Assembly: GCA_000310025.1 (NCBI GenBank)
Contig: FN649742.1
Span: forward strand, 2,216,151 to 2,280,150
Reading direction: 5' to 3'
Length of the DNA: 64,000 bases
Source of the DNA: Ectocarpus siliculosus
Lineage: Eukaryota; Sar; Phaeophyceae; Ectocarpales; Ectocarpaceae
Shown here piece by piece: positions 1-12,700 of the stretch (position 1 is its first letter; every line of letters starts with the position of its first letter). Made by a program: the position numbers and the translations under genes. The notes below the pieces were generated by a model, which was not told the origin of the DNA, made no database searches, and saw only the letters and a program-made list of their open reading frames with translations.

Positions 1-711
1 ACTATATAGCTGCTGGCACAAAAATCGAGACGATCTGGATTGTGTGCGTCCTCGAACACGTTTGGCGGAAGTGCACGTGACTCCTCAACCGGTATGTCAT
101 GGACGAAGGACGCTCTGGCCCAAATACCTAAAGCTCGAACTTGAAACAATCATGGACTGAACGGATCTGGTCGACTCGTTTGGTGCACGTATGGCAGCGT
201 GGGACTTCGAACATGGACAACATGGACAACACTAACCATGCGCCCTGCCTGAAGCAACACGAGTGGTATAGCGAGCAGGTTTGACAGCCCGGAAACCGAA
301 CATCACGTCTCCTTGGTTGTGCTCTCAAAGTCGATCGATACGCCAACAACTCACAGCTAACTGCTGTGGCTCGAGAAACCACCACCCCCCCGTAACAACA
401 TGGTAATAATTTCCCTTGCTTGCGAATGACCGGAATCTGCAACAGTTTTGGATATTTCTTATTTTGCAGTTTTGGGGACGCAATATGCAAGTGGTCGTCC
501 CGAAAACATTTTTGTCACGGGTGGTTTTCTGTAGTGGGCTTTGGGGGGCGCAGCATCTCCAAAGGTGCTCCCTCTTCGCCTTGGCATCGGCACCAGGGTC
601 CATGCTCATGAAGACATCTCCGGCGTACTCCCGTGGGGGTTGTAGTAGGTGTAGTAGCAGTCCGGCCGGGGGGGGAGCTCCGGCACTCTTGTGTGTGCTG
701 CAAGTGCATAC
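1..711. other. No firmly assigned gene; possible 3' exon of the EF-hand gene
   Basis: The minus strand stays open from the end of the second EF-hand exon down to about 325. An in-phase acceptor near 640 could begin a further exon reading YAGDVFMSMDPGADAKAK, with the right phase (0). The stretch is protein-like but I see no family motif and no convincing terminal stop, so it is left out of the gene model. Confidence 0.3.
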
Positions 712-1489
712 CTGTTGGTGTTGATAGTTGCGGAAGGCGATCTCCCCGTGCCCCAGCGCCTCACGAAACTCGTCGATGGTCACCTCGCCTACGTAAATAA
801 CGTTCGAATCGTTCTTTCAGGGCTGTTCGGTGTTTGGCAGGGATGATCCTTTGTCCGCGAAAAAAAACAACTCGGTCTTACGCGCTTGAGGCTAAGGATG
901 GACTGACCCCCCTCTCGCGTGAAAGAGCGACAGCTTCTACAGAGGTACATGTTTTGTGCGTCCGCGAGTAGTTGGAGCTGTTCAATTGAGAGAGGCGAGA
1001 CAGCCGGGTTGGTAGGAACTGCGGATCGGCGGCGCTACTTGTAACGAGAACCTACATCTGATGCAAGATCGGCAAGCGACACGTACGAATCGCGAGGGTT
1101 CCGCAAGGTATGAAGCGCAATACGTTTGGTACCATCATTGCTCCAGAACCGCCCGCTCCATGCCGGAAATCGTGGGAAATATGCATATCTCTATCTTGAA
1201 ACCTCCCTTCTGCTTAGGCTGAGCAGGGTCGAGGTGAAGCGAACGGGAACAAGACGTAGGCTGGGCCATGTTTGATCGACAAGAACAAGTCTCCTCACCT
1301 GAGCCGTCGCTGTCCATGAACTCGAAGTGTGCCTCGAGCTGCGCCCTCGTCTCGTCCGTGAGCTTTCCCGTCGCCTTGAATGCCTTGGCCATCTCTTCCA
1401 GCTCGATTTCTCCGGAGCCATCGGTGTCGAACATGTTGAACACGTCGATCACAATCTGCTTCCTGGGACTTGGGGGACTGGTGTTGGTC
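712..1489 (-). CDS. EF-hand calcium-binding protein (calmodulin/centrin-like), partial, two exons
   Basis: Calcium-sensor type protein seen as two minus-strand exons, about 1489-1299 and 788-712. Exon one carries a complete EF-hand loop, DTDGSGEIELEE. The second loop, D-S-D-G-S-G-E-V-T-I-D-E, is only created by splicing. The donor TCAG|GTGAGG at 1299/1298 joins the acceptor CGTAG|GC at 789/788 in phase 1, restoring a perfect 12-residue loop with Asp at 1 and 3, Ser at 5 and Glu at 12. The helix FREALGHGEIAFRNYQHQQ follows, then a GTATGC donor at 711. The 5' boundary (ttttcag at 1490) is the likeliest of several acceptors. N-terminal and C-terminal exons were not located, so full length and subfamily cannot be given. 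A short repeat element sits about 20 bases upstream of the first exon. Confidence 0.8.
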
Positions 1490-1510
1490 CTGAAAAGCAT
1501 GTTCGAACGC

Positions 1511-1604
1511 GTGTGTGTTTTATTACATAGCATCGATCGCGCGCTAACCGGCTGACTGATGAAAATACGTCAGTCTTTTTACACCTGGAATTAAAACAAA
1601 AACA
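1511..1604. repeat. Short MITE-like repeat, copy 1
   Basis: About 94 bases starting GTGTGTGTTTTAT and ending AAACAAAAACACG. It shares the core GCGCTAACCGGCTGA with copies at 10758-10848 and, reversed, 15926-16017. The ends are GT-rich and AC-rich complements, as in terminal inverted repeats. It lies just upstream of the first visible EF-hand exon. Confidence 0.6.
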
Positions 1605-2140
1605 CGTCTTGTGGAAACCAGGATATAGGTATCTCAGTAGTAGGGACGCACATACAACCGTAGAGATCCGCGACCCTAGCAACGACGTTCTCGAGGTCTG
1701 AAGATCTTTACAACGAAAAGACCCTCCGTCTGCTGTGATCAGCCGGAGGATGGAAGCGGGTCCCTGAGGCTCACTCTGTCACCTTTCGACCTAGCAAGGC
1801 CGACTAACGTCAGCCACGCTTGGCCATTCCTTGCCACATTGCAATAAGAGCGAAACTACCTCCGTTGGTGAACGGTTATTCACCACTTCAGGGACCTTCA
1901 CTCATAACGGAGTAAGGGTATTCTCATTTTTCTAGAAGTCATCGGACTTCCCCGTCGGCGGGGCCGCGGAAGGGGTTGGTTGACAGGGCCCAGCCTTAGC
2001 CTTCGGATTCGAAGCACAAGGAGAAGGCTCAATAACACCACCACCACGTAGCAGCGTTCCTGCTCCGATATCTTCCACGTGAACTCATCAACTGTAGTGT
2101 GGTACGCCACGACATAAACACTACTTTGTATATTAGGAAA

Positions 2141-2217
2141 AATAAACACACACACAGAAAGACTACCCGTTCGAGATATACCCACATTCGAACGGGGTGT
2201 GGTGGAGTCTTTTCAGT
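2141..2217. repeat. Palindromic direct repeat, copy A
   Basis: About 77 bases, near-identical to 2544-2623 in the same orientation. It has a nested palindrome: an outer AAAGACT/AGTCTTT pair and an inner CCGTTCGA/TCGAACGG pair around a loop of about 12 bases, preceded by an ACACAC run. Such a fold suggests a small non-autonomous element or a structured RNA. Confidence 0.7.
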
Positions 2218-2543
2218 TCTGTAATTTATCCTGGACTCATATCGTCTGTGGGATAGAGATGGATTCTCGTTGCGCGTGGTTGAAAGAAAAGAACAGGAAA
2301 CGGTGTTGATGGGCGACCTCGCGCCCACCTCGTCAAGCAACTCCTCTGTTCTTGTTCCTTGTCCTAAAAGAACAAAGGATAGAGAATGCACTGCTGTGTG
2401 CTGAGTTGCATGGTGTTAGCGTAGGCATGGCGGGCTGTCGCTCTCCCGCGTTGTAACGTACCATTGGGCCCGATTCTTTCTGTACTGATACTGCTGTATG
2501 CATACGCACATATATTCGGCTGTTACCGCCGATAGATTTAAGG

Positions 2544-2623
2544 AATAATAAAAACACACACAGAAAGACTACCCATTCGAGATATACCCACAGTCGAACG
2601 GGATGTGGTGGAGTCTTTTCAGT
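2544..2623. repeat. Palindromic direct repeat, copy B
   Basis: Second copy of the 2141-2217 unit with a few substitutions (for example CCATTCGA for CCGTTCGA on one arm). It again ends in GAGTCTTTTCAGT. The two copies are about 330 bases apart. Confidence 0.7.
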
Positions 2624-3468
2624 GAGTGAAGGGAAACCGGCTGGGTACTGGACTTATTTCGAGTCTTTTAAATCTATACACTGATGATTTATACACTGAT
2701 GATGCAAACGGCCCGCCCATCCATGATGATACTAAATTTGGCAGAGAGAGGACCGTAAGTGCGCCGTGGGGCTGCAGGAACCCATCAGACCAACCCCCAC
2801 ATGAAATCAATGCCACAGACCCACGTGTGAATAGCAGTTAGTAGGAGACGTACCTCGTCAACTGCGGGAGCGGCGGCATTTGACCGGAGCGGGTCCGGTT
2901 GGCCATTGTTCGCAGCAGCCAGTTTTGCGTGCGCTGCCCCTGCTTTTCCCCCGCCCGACTGAACGATCGAAGAACAAAGCTATACGCTTACTGCAAGCAT
3001 GATACATTCAACCACCCTTACGTTGTATACACGTGAGGGAGCTCTTGGTTCGTCGTACTCTCGGGAGACTGTTGTCTCCCGCCCTCTCACAACTCACACA
3101 ACGAGGATTCAAAAATGCGGCGCAACCTCGACTACCGCACAAATTTCATTGGTCAATCTCCGGACGATCGACACCAATCGACACACACACGTCGAACATT
3201 CCACACAACACACAACGACGTATCTCTGGTTCTCGGTCCTGTACGAGGGTGACCTTGTTTTGACCGCGAGAATACGGGTATGGAAGCTGCTACTACTGAA
3301 GAAGAGCGCTGGATAGTCGAGAGTTTAGAAGCCAGAACCGATTAAACCGCTCGCCAGATTGCGAGACGCCCGCCGCAATTTTAGACGTCTCGATTCCCCC
3401 GATTCCCCACCAACCAACCAGAAAAATCCTGACAAGGCAGGCACATCACGGCCGAGTATCTAACGTGG

Positions 3469-6098
3469 TTGTCATCCCCCAGCCGGTTCGCCCAGTCAAA
3501 GCAGACTCCAGACCACAAGATGGTAGTAGCCACCGTCAACCTCGGTGGCAGGCTTGCCCACAACCGTGCAGTCCGGACTAAACCGAAACAGCAACAATTC
3601 AACCGACGGGAATTGCAGTTCGAAGCAGCACGGTGTGCGGTGACTACAGTAATCGGTTCCTCCTCAACCTCGACACACGACTGGACGAGCGAACAACCAC
3701 CGCCGCCGAATTGGCGACCGACTTTACCAATGCTCTCCTCGAAGCAGCACAGACGACCCTAGGGGAGGAACCGCGGAGACGCCGCACGCAGGAGTGGTGT
3801 GAGACCCCAGAGACGAGAGCAGCACTTTCGAGAAGGCCCTTACCAAACGGCGGGAAGCGTGCCGGGCGATGAGGGGCAACTGGAACTCAGCAACGTGGAG
3901 AACTCTCAAAGCAGTGTGTAAGGGAGTGGCTACAGCAGTCGAAACGGGCATTTATGCCCACCTGGACGGATATGTGACTGAACTCGAAGCAATCTACAAA
4001 GATCGCGACATGAGAGGACTGTACCAACACGTCAAGAGATCAGTGGGCCTCAGCGGGAGACAAGCGGGGGGACAGCAGTTCGTCGCGGATGAGAACGGCG
4101 TGTTGTTGCTCCGGAACAGGGACGACATCCTCCAACGGTGGGCGAGATTCTTCAGTACCCTACTCAACACCAAATCCCCCACCCTGAACCCAGACATCAT
4201 CGAACGAGTGACGCAGCGGCCAGCGACACGTGACACTCAACGGTTGGGAGAGGTGCCAGAACTCGAGGAGGTGGCACGGGCAGCGAAAGGCCTCAAGAAC
4301 TGGAAGGCACCCGGCCATGACTCCCTCCCTGCCGAGTTGCTCAAGATCGATTACGACGAACCCTTTGTCCTGGGACACCTCCATACCATCCTCGTCAAGG
4401 TGTGGAACGGAGGAGATATCCCGCGAGAGTGGAAGGATGCAACCATCAAGGTGCTGTACAAGAAGGGTGACCGGCCCAACTGTAACAACTGCAGGGGGAT
4501 TTCGCCCCATCAAGATCATCACCAACCGTCTAAGCGCCTTCTGCGAAGCCAACAACATCCTCCCGGAGGAACAGTGCGGATTTCGACCCGGGCGATCCAC
4601 CGTCGACATGCTGTTCGTCGTGCGCCGCCTCCAGGAGCTGGGGCGGAGAAAGAAAATACCGCTCTACATGTGCTTCGTCGACTTGAAGAAGGCGTATGAT
4701 TCGGTGGACCGAGAGATGCTATGGAAGGTGCTGGCCAGGGCCGGGATTCCCGCGAAGCTAATCAAAGTCATCCGCCAATTCCACGATGGAATGCGGGCCC
4801 GGGTGCGCATGGACGACGGAGAACTATCGGACTGGTTCTTAGTCACACAGGGCGTGCGACAAGGATGTGTGCTATCCCCACTGCTGTTCAACATCTTCTT
4901 CGCCGAGGTCCTCGAGGTCGTCGTTATCCGATTCAGCGAGGATGATGTGGTTCTGCGGAACCTGGTGTGCTTGGAGGAGGGGAAGACGGAAGCGGGGGGG
5001 GGGGAGGAGACACCCCTTGACCGAGTACGGAGGGCAAGTATGGGGGATGCTGTATGCCGATGATGCCGGCGTCGTATCGAGGTCTGCAGAAGGACTGGCG
5101 AGAATGATGACCATCATCGTTGAGGTGTTCGGAGAGTTCGGGCTAACGGTGTCGGAGAAGAAGACTGACGGAGACGCTCCTGATGCGCGCGAAGGACAAG
5201 TCGCCTCCACCGCTGACCATCGAAGCCGCGGGACAGAAATACGCCCAGACGACCGAGTTCCGGTACCTCGGTGGCCTCGTCAACGAACATGGCGACCTCA
5301 CCCGGGAGATCAGCTACAGGAGCAGAGGAGCGTGGGCGTGCCTCAGGCGATATGGCCAGGAGCTCATCGACAGACCGAAATCGCCATTCCGACTCAAGAT
5401 CCGCTTCCTCCAGGCGGAGGCGATGGAGGCACTGCTGTACGGCTGCATGACATGGTCACCACTCAGCGGCCACTATCAGACGCTGCGGTCGACACACCAC
5501 CGACTGCTCCTTCGAGTTATCGGGTACAAGCAAGCGCAAGAAAGACACCTACCGGCAGCTCTCTTACGCCCAGACGCTGAAGAGGGTCGAATGCCAGAGC
5601 GTTGAAGCCACGATCCGACAACGACGTCTACTGTTCGCGGGAGCACTGGCAAGGCAGCCGGACGGGCGACTCCCGAAACGACTGATGCTTGGCGAGCTGG
5701 CGGGGGGGGAGAAGCCACGTAGGGGGGGACAGGAACAGAACTGGCCGAAGTGCGTGCTCGACGACCTGAAGGCATTCGGGGCCGACCACGGATCTACGAA
5801 AACCGATCCATGTTGTCTTGGAATCCCCGTACCGAAAGACACGGTACCGAAGTTAAAGTGGACGGAAGCCGCGAAGGTGGAGGGGGGAGTACCCTGGCAT
5901 GCGGCGGTGCTGAAGGGAGCTGAGAGGTTCATGACCTGGCACGAGAAGGAAGAAGAGGCCAGCCGACAACGAGCGCTCAAACGAAACCACAAGCCAACAA
6001 CCAATGGGGCGGGAGGGGGGCAGGAGACGGACGAGACGGCGAGGGAAGAAAGCAAACGAGAAGAGACGGACCGAGTGGCACGATACGTGCCGGATTGA
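3469..6098 (+). mobile_element. Degenerate non-LTR (LINE-type) retrotransposon, 5'-truncated
   Basis: Plus-strand remnant of a reverse-transcriptase polyprotein spread over several frames. Near 3505 a TPDHKMVV string resembles the SDH end motif of an APE-type endonuclease; the rest of that domain is missing. RT landmarks follow in order: WKDATIKVLYKKGDRP (about 4433), FRPGRSTVDML (4580), FVDLKKAYDSVD (4675), QGVRQGCVLSPLLFN (4850), YADDAG (5055) and YLGGLVNEHGDL (5265). A C-terminal tail follows, ending at a stop at 6098. The frame changes near 4500, near 5000-5030 (at a G run), near 5170 and near 5540, so no full-length product is possible. No ORF1 or target-site duplication was found. The family is read from the motifs; the clade is not assigned. 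Confidence 0.88.
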
Positions 6099-6708
6099 AT
6101 TTCTTTTAGCCAATTCCCCACCCCCAACGCTGCACCATTGCACCAACCCCCCAGTAGTGAAGACGTACCATTACAATGTATCGCTGGTTGGTGGCCATGT
6201 TTGCGTGTTTGCTTGTTCGTTAGTGGTCTCTCCACCATGTGCCTGTTTCTGCCTCTTATTTCTTGTTATTTTCGGCCTGGTCCCTTTTTGTCCTCGCTCT
6301 TTTTCAGTTTATTTTCATTTTATTTTATTTTCTTCTTACTGTTTCCATTTTTTCTTGTCTCTTTCTTCCCTTTTTCTCTCTTTTTCTGTGCCAGATGGCC
6401 TTGTCTCTGCTTGCGTTGTGAAGTACCAAGATTGAACCAAGGGGGTGTACCTCTTTCTCTCCGGCCCATGATAGTGACTCCTAGTCTCAGTTGATACTTC
6501 GCATAGCGCGCAGAGGGAGTGGAGGATTCCAGAATATCTGTCGTTGATTTATGTTGACTTGCGGACCCCTCGGGGCCAGTTTATTTGAGTGTACCTTTTT
6601 AGGGTAAGTTAACTGTGACCACGGGAATCGACCGCGTCGAGTGTTGGATCAGTACGGACATACGAAGGTACTGGGTAGAGAGAGATCGGAACGGTTTTTA
6701 ATGTGAAG

Positions 6709-6742
<34 letters not shown>

Positions 6743-9700
6743 CCAGAAAAACAGACATTATTTTACCGAGACAATAGTGAAGCGAATCGTTACCGAATGT
6801 AATTACTTTCAAAATTCGACGGTGTCCCTCGAGTCCTTGTGGAAGCTGTGATTGTTGCGACAAACAAAAACTGCTGGTTGGGGTGTGAATCCGTCCTCTG
6901 CATTACTGCTGTACACAGTACAACATCCTCCTCGCACCGCGATGTGCCTATTACACAGCAGCTGCGCGCTTCGTGTCTCCTTCGGCAAACTTGTGACATA
7001 TATATATTTATACTAGTACATGGCAGCATGCAGTAAGGAATGTGTGCGTGCATCGTATTGATACAAGCTATAGACTACCTTTGGGGGGGGGGTTACATTC
7101 TTCGATGTTGATGCATCGAACGACACTGTGGCAACACAAAGAGAGGACGATGGTTGTGATAGTTGACTTGCTGACTTTGATAGATCGTGGAATACCGCGG
7201 ATCAAGAGTTCCAGTCCCAGCTCCGCTCGTCTTTTTTACACTGTTGACCTTTATTTTCACTTTAGTCTGTCTGCTCTTCTCCCGCCACTCTCGACTTCTT
7301 GTCCGTTCTCGAATAAAACGATCACCTATCTATCTGAATGAATTGAAGTAAATCTTTAAACTACTATACCTTTTGGTTGGGAATTAATGTATAATGCCTT
7401 CTTGGGTAGTATATTTTAATTGGTTGGTGGGTGTTTTGAGTTTTGGTTTCGGGGACGCAAGAAGTCTACACTGCTACTTTCATCATGCATCTTCGTTTGA
7501 GCGTGTGGTAGGACGAGGAAGGCTGCTGGAAATATTCCGAGCGGGATCCCGGGACATCCGGGATGGATTTGTCCGGGCGGGAATGGGACGACCGTTCAAT
7601 ATCAACCTGGGATCTCGTTATCCCCGAGTCTCTCGCAAGTTCCATCATCATATCGTATCATCGTATGCGAGTAACAATGAGGGCTTGGAGAGAGAGGTGG
7701 TGAGCAGAGGACGTCCGGGCGATGAACCCTGAGTATCCAGAGCGATTCCGGATCGGGGCGCTCCGAGAAAACGCGATGGAAGGATAGATGAATGCGGGAT
7801 CGGGCGTAAACATGAGAGCAAACGAGACCCTCTTCGTGTACTTCATCCAGCATGAAGCAAGCACCGGGTGAATCACCGCACCCGCGGAAGCGATACCGTT
7901 TCGTTCCAAAACGCGTAACGTGTTCTGGTTTAGTATGCGAACACTGTCGAGAGTAGTGGGATCCTCCCATCTCCCTCGCACACAGCGCTCGAAGACAGGA
8001 GGACGCACCCAATAATCTTCTCTGGCTGCAACCTCGCAAATGACAACACCCAAACCTCCAAACAAACACGTGTGTGTGTTCCGTTCCATCCACGGCATAA
8101 ACTGCCGGCAAGACTTTACAGACCCGCCCCCCGCAGCATCGCATGTTTACCACTGCTGCTGCTGCGGGTTGCGGCAAAACACAGAAGAACTCTATCTCCG
8201 TCCCACTCCCTCTTTTCGCCCCGCCGCGCACAGAGCTCTTCTATCGTATGCATACCAGTGCGTTAACACGACAGACTATCTTCCGCTGACGAGTGGCTTC
8301 GGCCCCCACCAACAGACGGTGGTATGAAGTCACAAGACATGCCAACCGAATCGCTGAACGTTTTCATTCTGTGTTTCGTCCCGACTCAATCACGTTGTAT
8401 CCATAATAGCAATGCCAGAATCCCAACCCGCCATGCATCCCAACCCACCATGCGCATTCACCGCTGGTCGGTATCTTAAAGTTCATCTAGCTCAAGAGGA
8501 AATACTTTATAGGAGAGCAGTCTACCTACTCCCAGTATTTTCATCCCGAACGAGACAAGAAGGAAAACAACGCAAAACACTAGTGCTAGTCACCGGGGGT
8601 GGGGTCGGTTGAGGCACAACGGGGGCGCGCAGGCGGGGGGATACAACGCGTCACACTACAGTAGTAGCTGGAAATTGCAAATATTCCCGTAAAATGCTCC
8701 TGTCGTAGAGCAGCCTGCGCTGCCAACTTCGTGCCACTCGAATTCATCGTTGCGCGGCCGTGAAGCAGCAGTGCTCGACGGCGGCGCCCAATCACGTTCC
8801 GTCGCATTTACTTCCTTGCCCTCTTCTTCTTCCTCTTCTTCTTTGACCCCTGTTCGCAACAGCGGGGTGTATGTACGCGAACGCCAAACACGCCAAACAA
8901 ACAAACGTACGAGTCACATAATGGCACTGTCAGTGAGAGCACGGGAACGGGAGGGGGCTGGGGCGGGCTGGGGCGGGCCGAGGAGGTTCTGTTCAAACCT
9001 GTCGTCCGTCACTACCACGCCCATCAGAGCGCACACAAGCAGCCCTCATCGTATCCCCGTCCCTCCCATATTCATCCTTCCACCCACACCAACGCGTGCG
9101 GGGGATCGCATCGCTCCTCGGTTGAAATTATTCTACCTGGTGCTTGTTGCTAATAGGGGATGGGGCCATGTTGACGAGGTGGCCAAGTACAAGCACATGC
9201 CGAAAATATCGCACCGGATGCAGCATGAACAAACACAAGGAGTTTCTACCACCACCGGTAGGTTTAACATGAGCATGAAATGAACAGGACGCACTCGATA
9301 TTTCTAACTTGGACGCAGACATGATACGAGGCGAAGATAGAGAGAGAGATTGAAGAGGAGAGCTCGGAAGAAGAAGAGAGAAAAGACACCAGGAACAATT
9401 TTCGAAAACGTTTCCCTTGCCGCTCAAGCCCCTCAAACATACTCCAAACTACCACACCGTTCGCCTTCGACGCCGTGTGATGATGACTCCCAAAGGCTAA
9501 TGCAGCACGTTCGGGCTCAAACAAGTATGACGCTGCTACGAGTGTGGCCGACCCGCACGCTAACGAACACCCATTCACATGCAAGCACGCGCCACCGATT
9601 GGCCGAGCTCCCGGAGGAAACCCGACAAAAACAACAAAAATCAACACACACACACGCAACAGCACCAAACCAGCACCGTTCTCCAGACGCTGCCGCGTGC

Positions 9701-9752
9701 TTCGAGGGAAAGCAGCACGACAATTAGACCTCGATCAGATTGGTTCACATAC
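6099..9752. other. Intergenic between LINE remnant and ALB3 3' end, no recognised gene
   Basis: T-rich sequence just after the LINE frame (about 6210-6370), an AAC microsatellite at 6709-6743 and short open frames without motifs. A terminal exon of the minus-strand ALB3 gene could lie at 9.0-9.7 kb, because its last recognised exon ends at a good donor, but none was identified. Confidence 0.5.
6709..6743. repeat. AAC trinucleotide microsatellite
   Basis: About eleven tandem AAC units. A shorter AAC run preceded by the same GTGAAGAC word occurs near 18955. Confidence 0.9.
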
Positions 9753-12700
9753 TCTTGCGAGCCACGCCGGCTGCCTCCACGCACCTTGGGGGGTTTCGCA
9801 GATGCCGCGGATACGGGGGGCGCCGGCGCCCCGTCTTCCTTTACGATCTCCCCTTCCACTTCCGCGTCCAGTGTCGCTGGAGTAGGCACGAATCCCTTCG
9901 TCTCCTCCACCACAGCGCTGGTTTGGAGCAAAACGTTTTGGTTTGTGGATATTTTTAGTTTGCATGGGACAGGATGGCGCACAACAGCAGTAGGGGCACC
10001 GACAGCAGTGGACGTGCGGTCCGTCGGAGCGGAAAAGGCACATGGAACTACAGCGCCGCAAACGAGGGCAGCACCGAGTCGAACAGGCGCCACAGCAACG
10101 AAAAATGGACGCAAGAAAGGGTTCACGTCATCCAGTACCGCGTCGATACGACTTGTGATCCACCCGTCGGCTGGTCGCCTTTCGCGGGGGAGGAGGGGGG
10201 GGGGGGGGCACAGATCACACGTATCGCAATCAACACCTGGATTATAAAAAAATACACGAAACAGGCGACCTTTCCACCACCAACCGCAACCACACACACA
10301 ACCCAACCAACAAGCCAACGATGCGTGGCCTACGATGCCAGTGATTCATGTCCCGCTTGCGGAACGAAGAGGGTTTTCATTTCTGAACGTGGGCCGGTGC
10401 TGACGAAACCTGACAGCTATATCAAACGGCCGTGCCCCTTGCTAGTTTGCACTCAAAAACACAGTAACCACGCATGGAAATGCACCCCCTCGCCCGCAGT
10501 TTCCCAACCCTCTCTTCGCCACAAAAGAAACGGCGAGGGCTCAAGCGTTTGGTTCGGCCACGTCCCATTTGCTTTGCCCACTCCCACTAGTGGTACACGA
10601 GTAAATGATAACTCCTCCGTCCATACCTGTCAGGGAGAGCCTCTCGCGGTATCGGCATCGTCACCACCTCCGGCTCCTCCTCCATGAATGGCAGGGTTAT
10701 CTTGGGCGCCTTCATGTTGGGGTCGCCCGTCTCGTCGGCAATCTGTATCACGTGGATGTGGGTGTTTTATCGTTAGCATCGACGCGCTAAGCGGCTGACC
10801 AATGAACAGACGTCATTCTCAGTGCGGTTGGAAACACAAAACACACCTCTAAACACCATGATCTGGGAACCCGTGAGTGCGTGCGCATTTTTTTGTTGGT
10901 TTCAGTCATCCGTTTGTTTGGTCGGTCGCGCGACGCAAGACAACACCAACAATCCAAAGGGGGAAACCGTAAAAGACCAACGACATCATATACCATGGGG
11001 CAGGTCGCAGCTCGCGCAAGACTTAGGCCGGGGGCCGCGTGGAGACGGAGACGGGGGGAGGGAGGGAAGCCCCAATGAAGAAGGCGCACCGCCGCCAATC
11101 CAAGTGCCTTAAGTCACCCGAAAACAAAAACGCAGTCTCGAACATAAGTTTCCCAGAACGTTCCCATCGACCCCAGCTGCGTGTTTCAAGCTTCTTCCCC
11201 AAACATGTAAAGGGGCCCGGTTGCAGACGGTAACAAGCTCCAAAGGGGCGTGCTTGAAGGTCACCAGCAGTGACACCCGGACGTGAAAATAAAATAAAAA
11301 ATTGAAACTAGATGGAAACGAGAACTCCCTCTCCTCATGTTCTTACCTGGTTACGGATAAACACCGACGTTGCCGTGGAGATGAAGTTGTTGAGGATCCA
11401 GTAAAGCCCGAGAGCCGAAGGGACGCTGAGCGAAAACCATCCAATCATCAGCGGCAAAAACTTGACGATCTGCTTGTGACACAAAAAGTAGTGATCGGGC
11501 CGGACGGAGAAAACGGGGAAATGTACCCTTGAGAAAACGAGACAGCTCTTGGAACAACAACACAACACGCGTCGACAGCGGAAGTCAGCCGGAGTGAACG
11601 AACGGCAAGAGGACAGGGTCAACAGACCATAACAAAGGCCGATACCATCAAAACTTGTGAACTACGTTCTTTTTTCGTCTCCGGGTTGCGAGCTGAAACA
11701 TGTGCCAGACGCGCCCCACAACCGCAAAACAGCAGCAAATGGCAACAATGCGGGCAAAAACTTCGCTCCGTACTGCTCGTGAAAACGTGCCCTTTCACAT
11801 GATGGCTAATGGACCAGCAGACCAATCCACTGAGAGGTAGGTTTGCTGCCTTCTCACGAAATGTCGGAATGCTTTCACCCCCTCCCCCCCTCCCCCGCCT
11901 CCTAAAGGCTCTTGTGGGATTCTGCGTAGCCCCCACGCCTCCGCCTCATTCAATCAAGATGTTCCGATCGTGGCGCAGCAAGGTGTTCTGTGCCCTACTC
12001 GACTCCTCCCCGCCCGAAGCAACCCCCCGCCCCACGCACCCCTACAACTAACAGCGAAGACCCCGTCGCCTTAACCCTCTCCCGCGGGTGTGAAAAGACA
12101 GAAGACTTGCATTCTGCGACGCTGCCTGCGACTCGTCGACCGGCTGGGAGGGGTCCTTGGCCGGCTGCATGATCCGCGTGGAGATGGACTGCGTGATGAC
12201 CAGGATGATGGGGATGGTCATGTAGGCGATGGTGTCGTGCCAGCCGAGCTTCGGCGCCCCGTCTGGCCTCGGCGGACGGAGAGANNNNNNNNNNNNNNNN
12301 NNNNNNNNNNNNNNNNNNNNNNNNNNNNNNNNNNNNNNNNNNNNNNNNNNNNNNNNNNNNNNNNNNNNNNNNNNNNNNNNNNNNGTGGCCTGGGGGGAGG
12401 GGAAAAAAAACACGGCGCCGGGGGGGGGGGGGTTGCGGGGGGTTGGGGGCCCAGGCGCGGGGGGTGGGCCCCCAAAAAACCACCCCCCTGGGATTTTTTC
12501 AAAAAAAGGAAGGGCTTTGGGGGGCCGGGGGGGGGGCCCCCCAAACACAAATTTAAAAGGAGGGGGGGGGGGGGGGGGGGGGGGGCAGAGGAGAAACTGG
12601 ACTAACCCAGTGTCAGGTAGTGTACATGAGACACCTGCCGCCACAAGAAGAGCTGGCCTCTACACCAAAAACTGCGAGGCCAGCAACAAAAACGAAGGAT

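Larger units (their letters stand above)
1605..3460. other. Intergenic, no recognised gene
   Basis: Only short open frames without motifs. The notable content is the pair of hairpin repeats at 2141-2217 and 2544-2623. Confidence 0.5.

Noticed and set aside
6711-6863. Minus-strand frame with a Val repeat
   Set aside because: It is the translation of the AAC microsatellite.
12048-12644. ORFs spanning the N gap with Gly/Pro runs
   Set aside because: They translate N and low-quality homopolymers; only the part matching ALB3 (12111-12284) is accepted.
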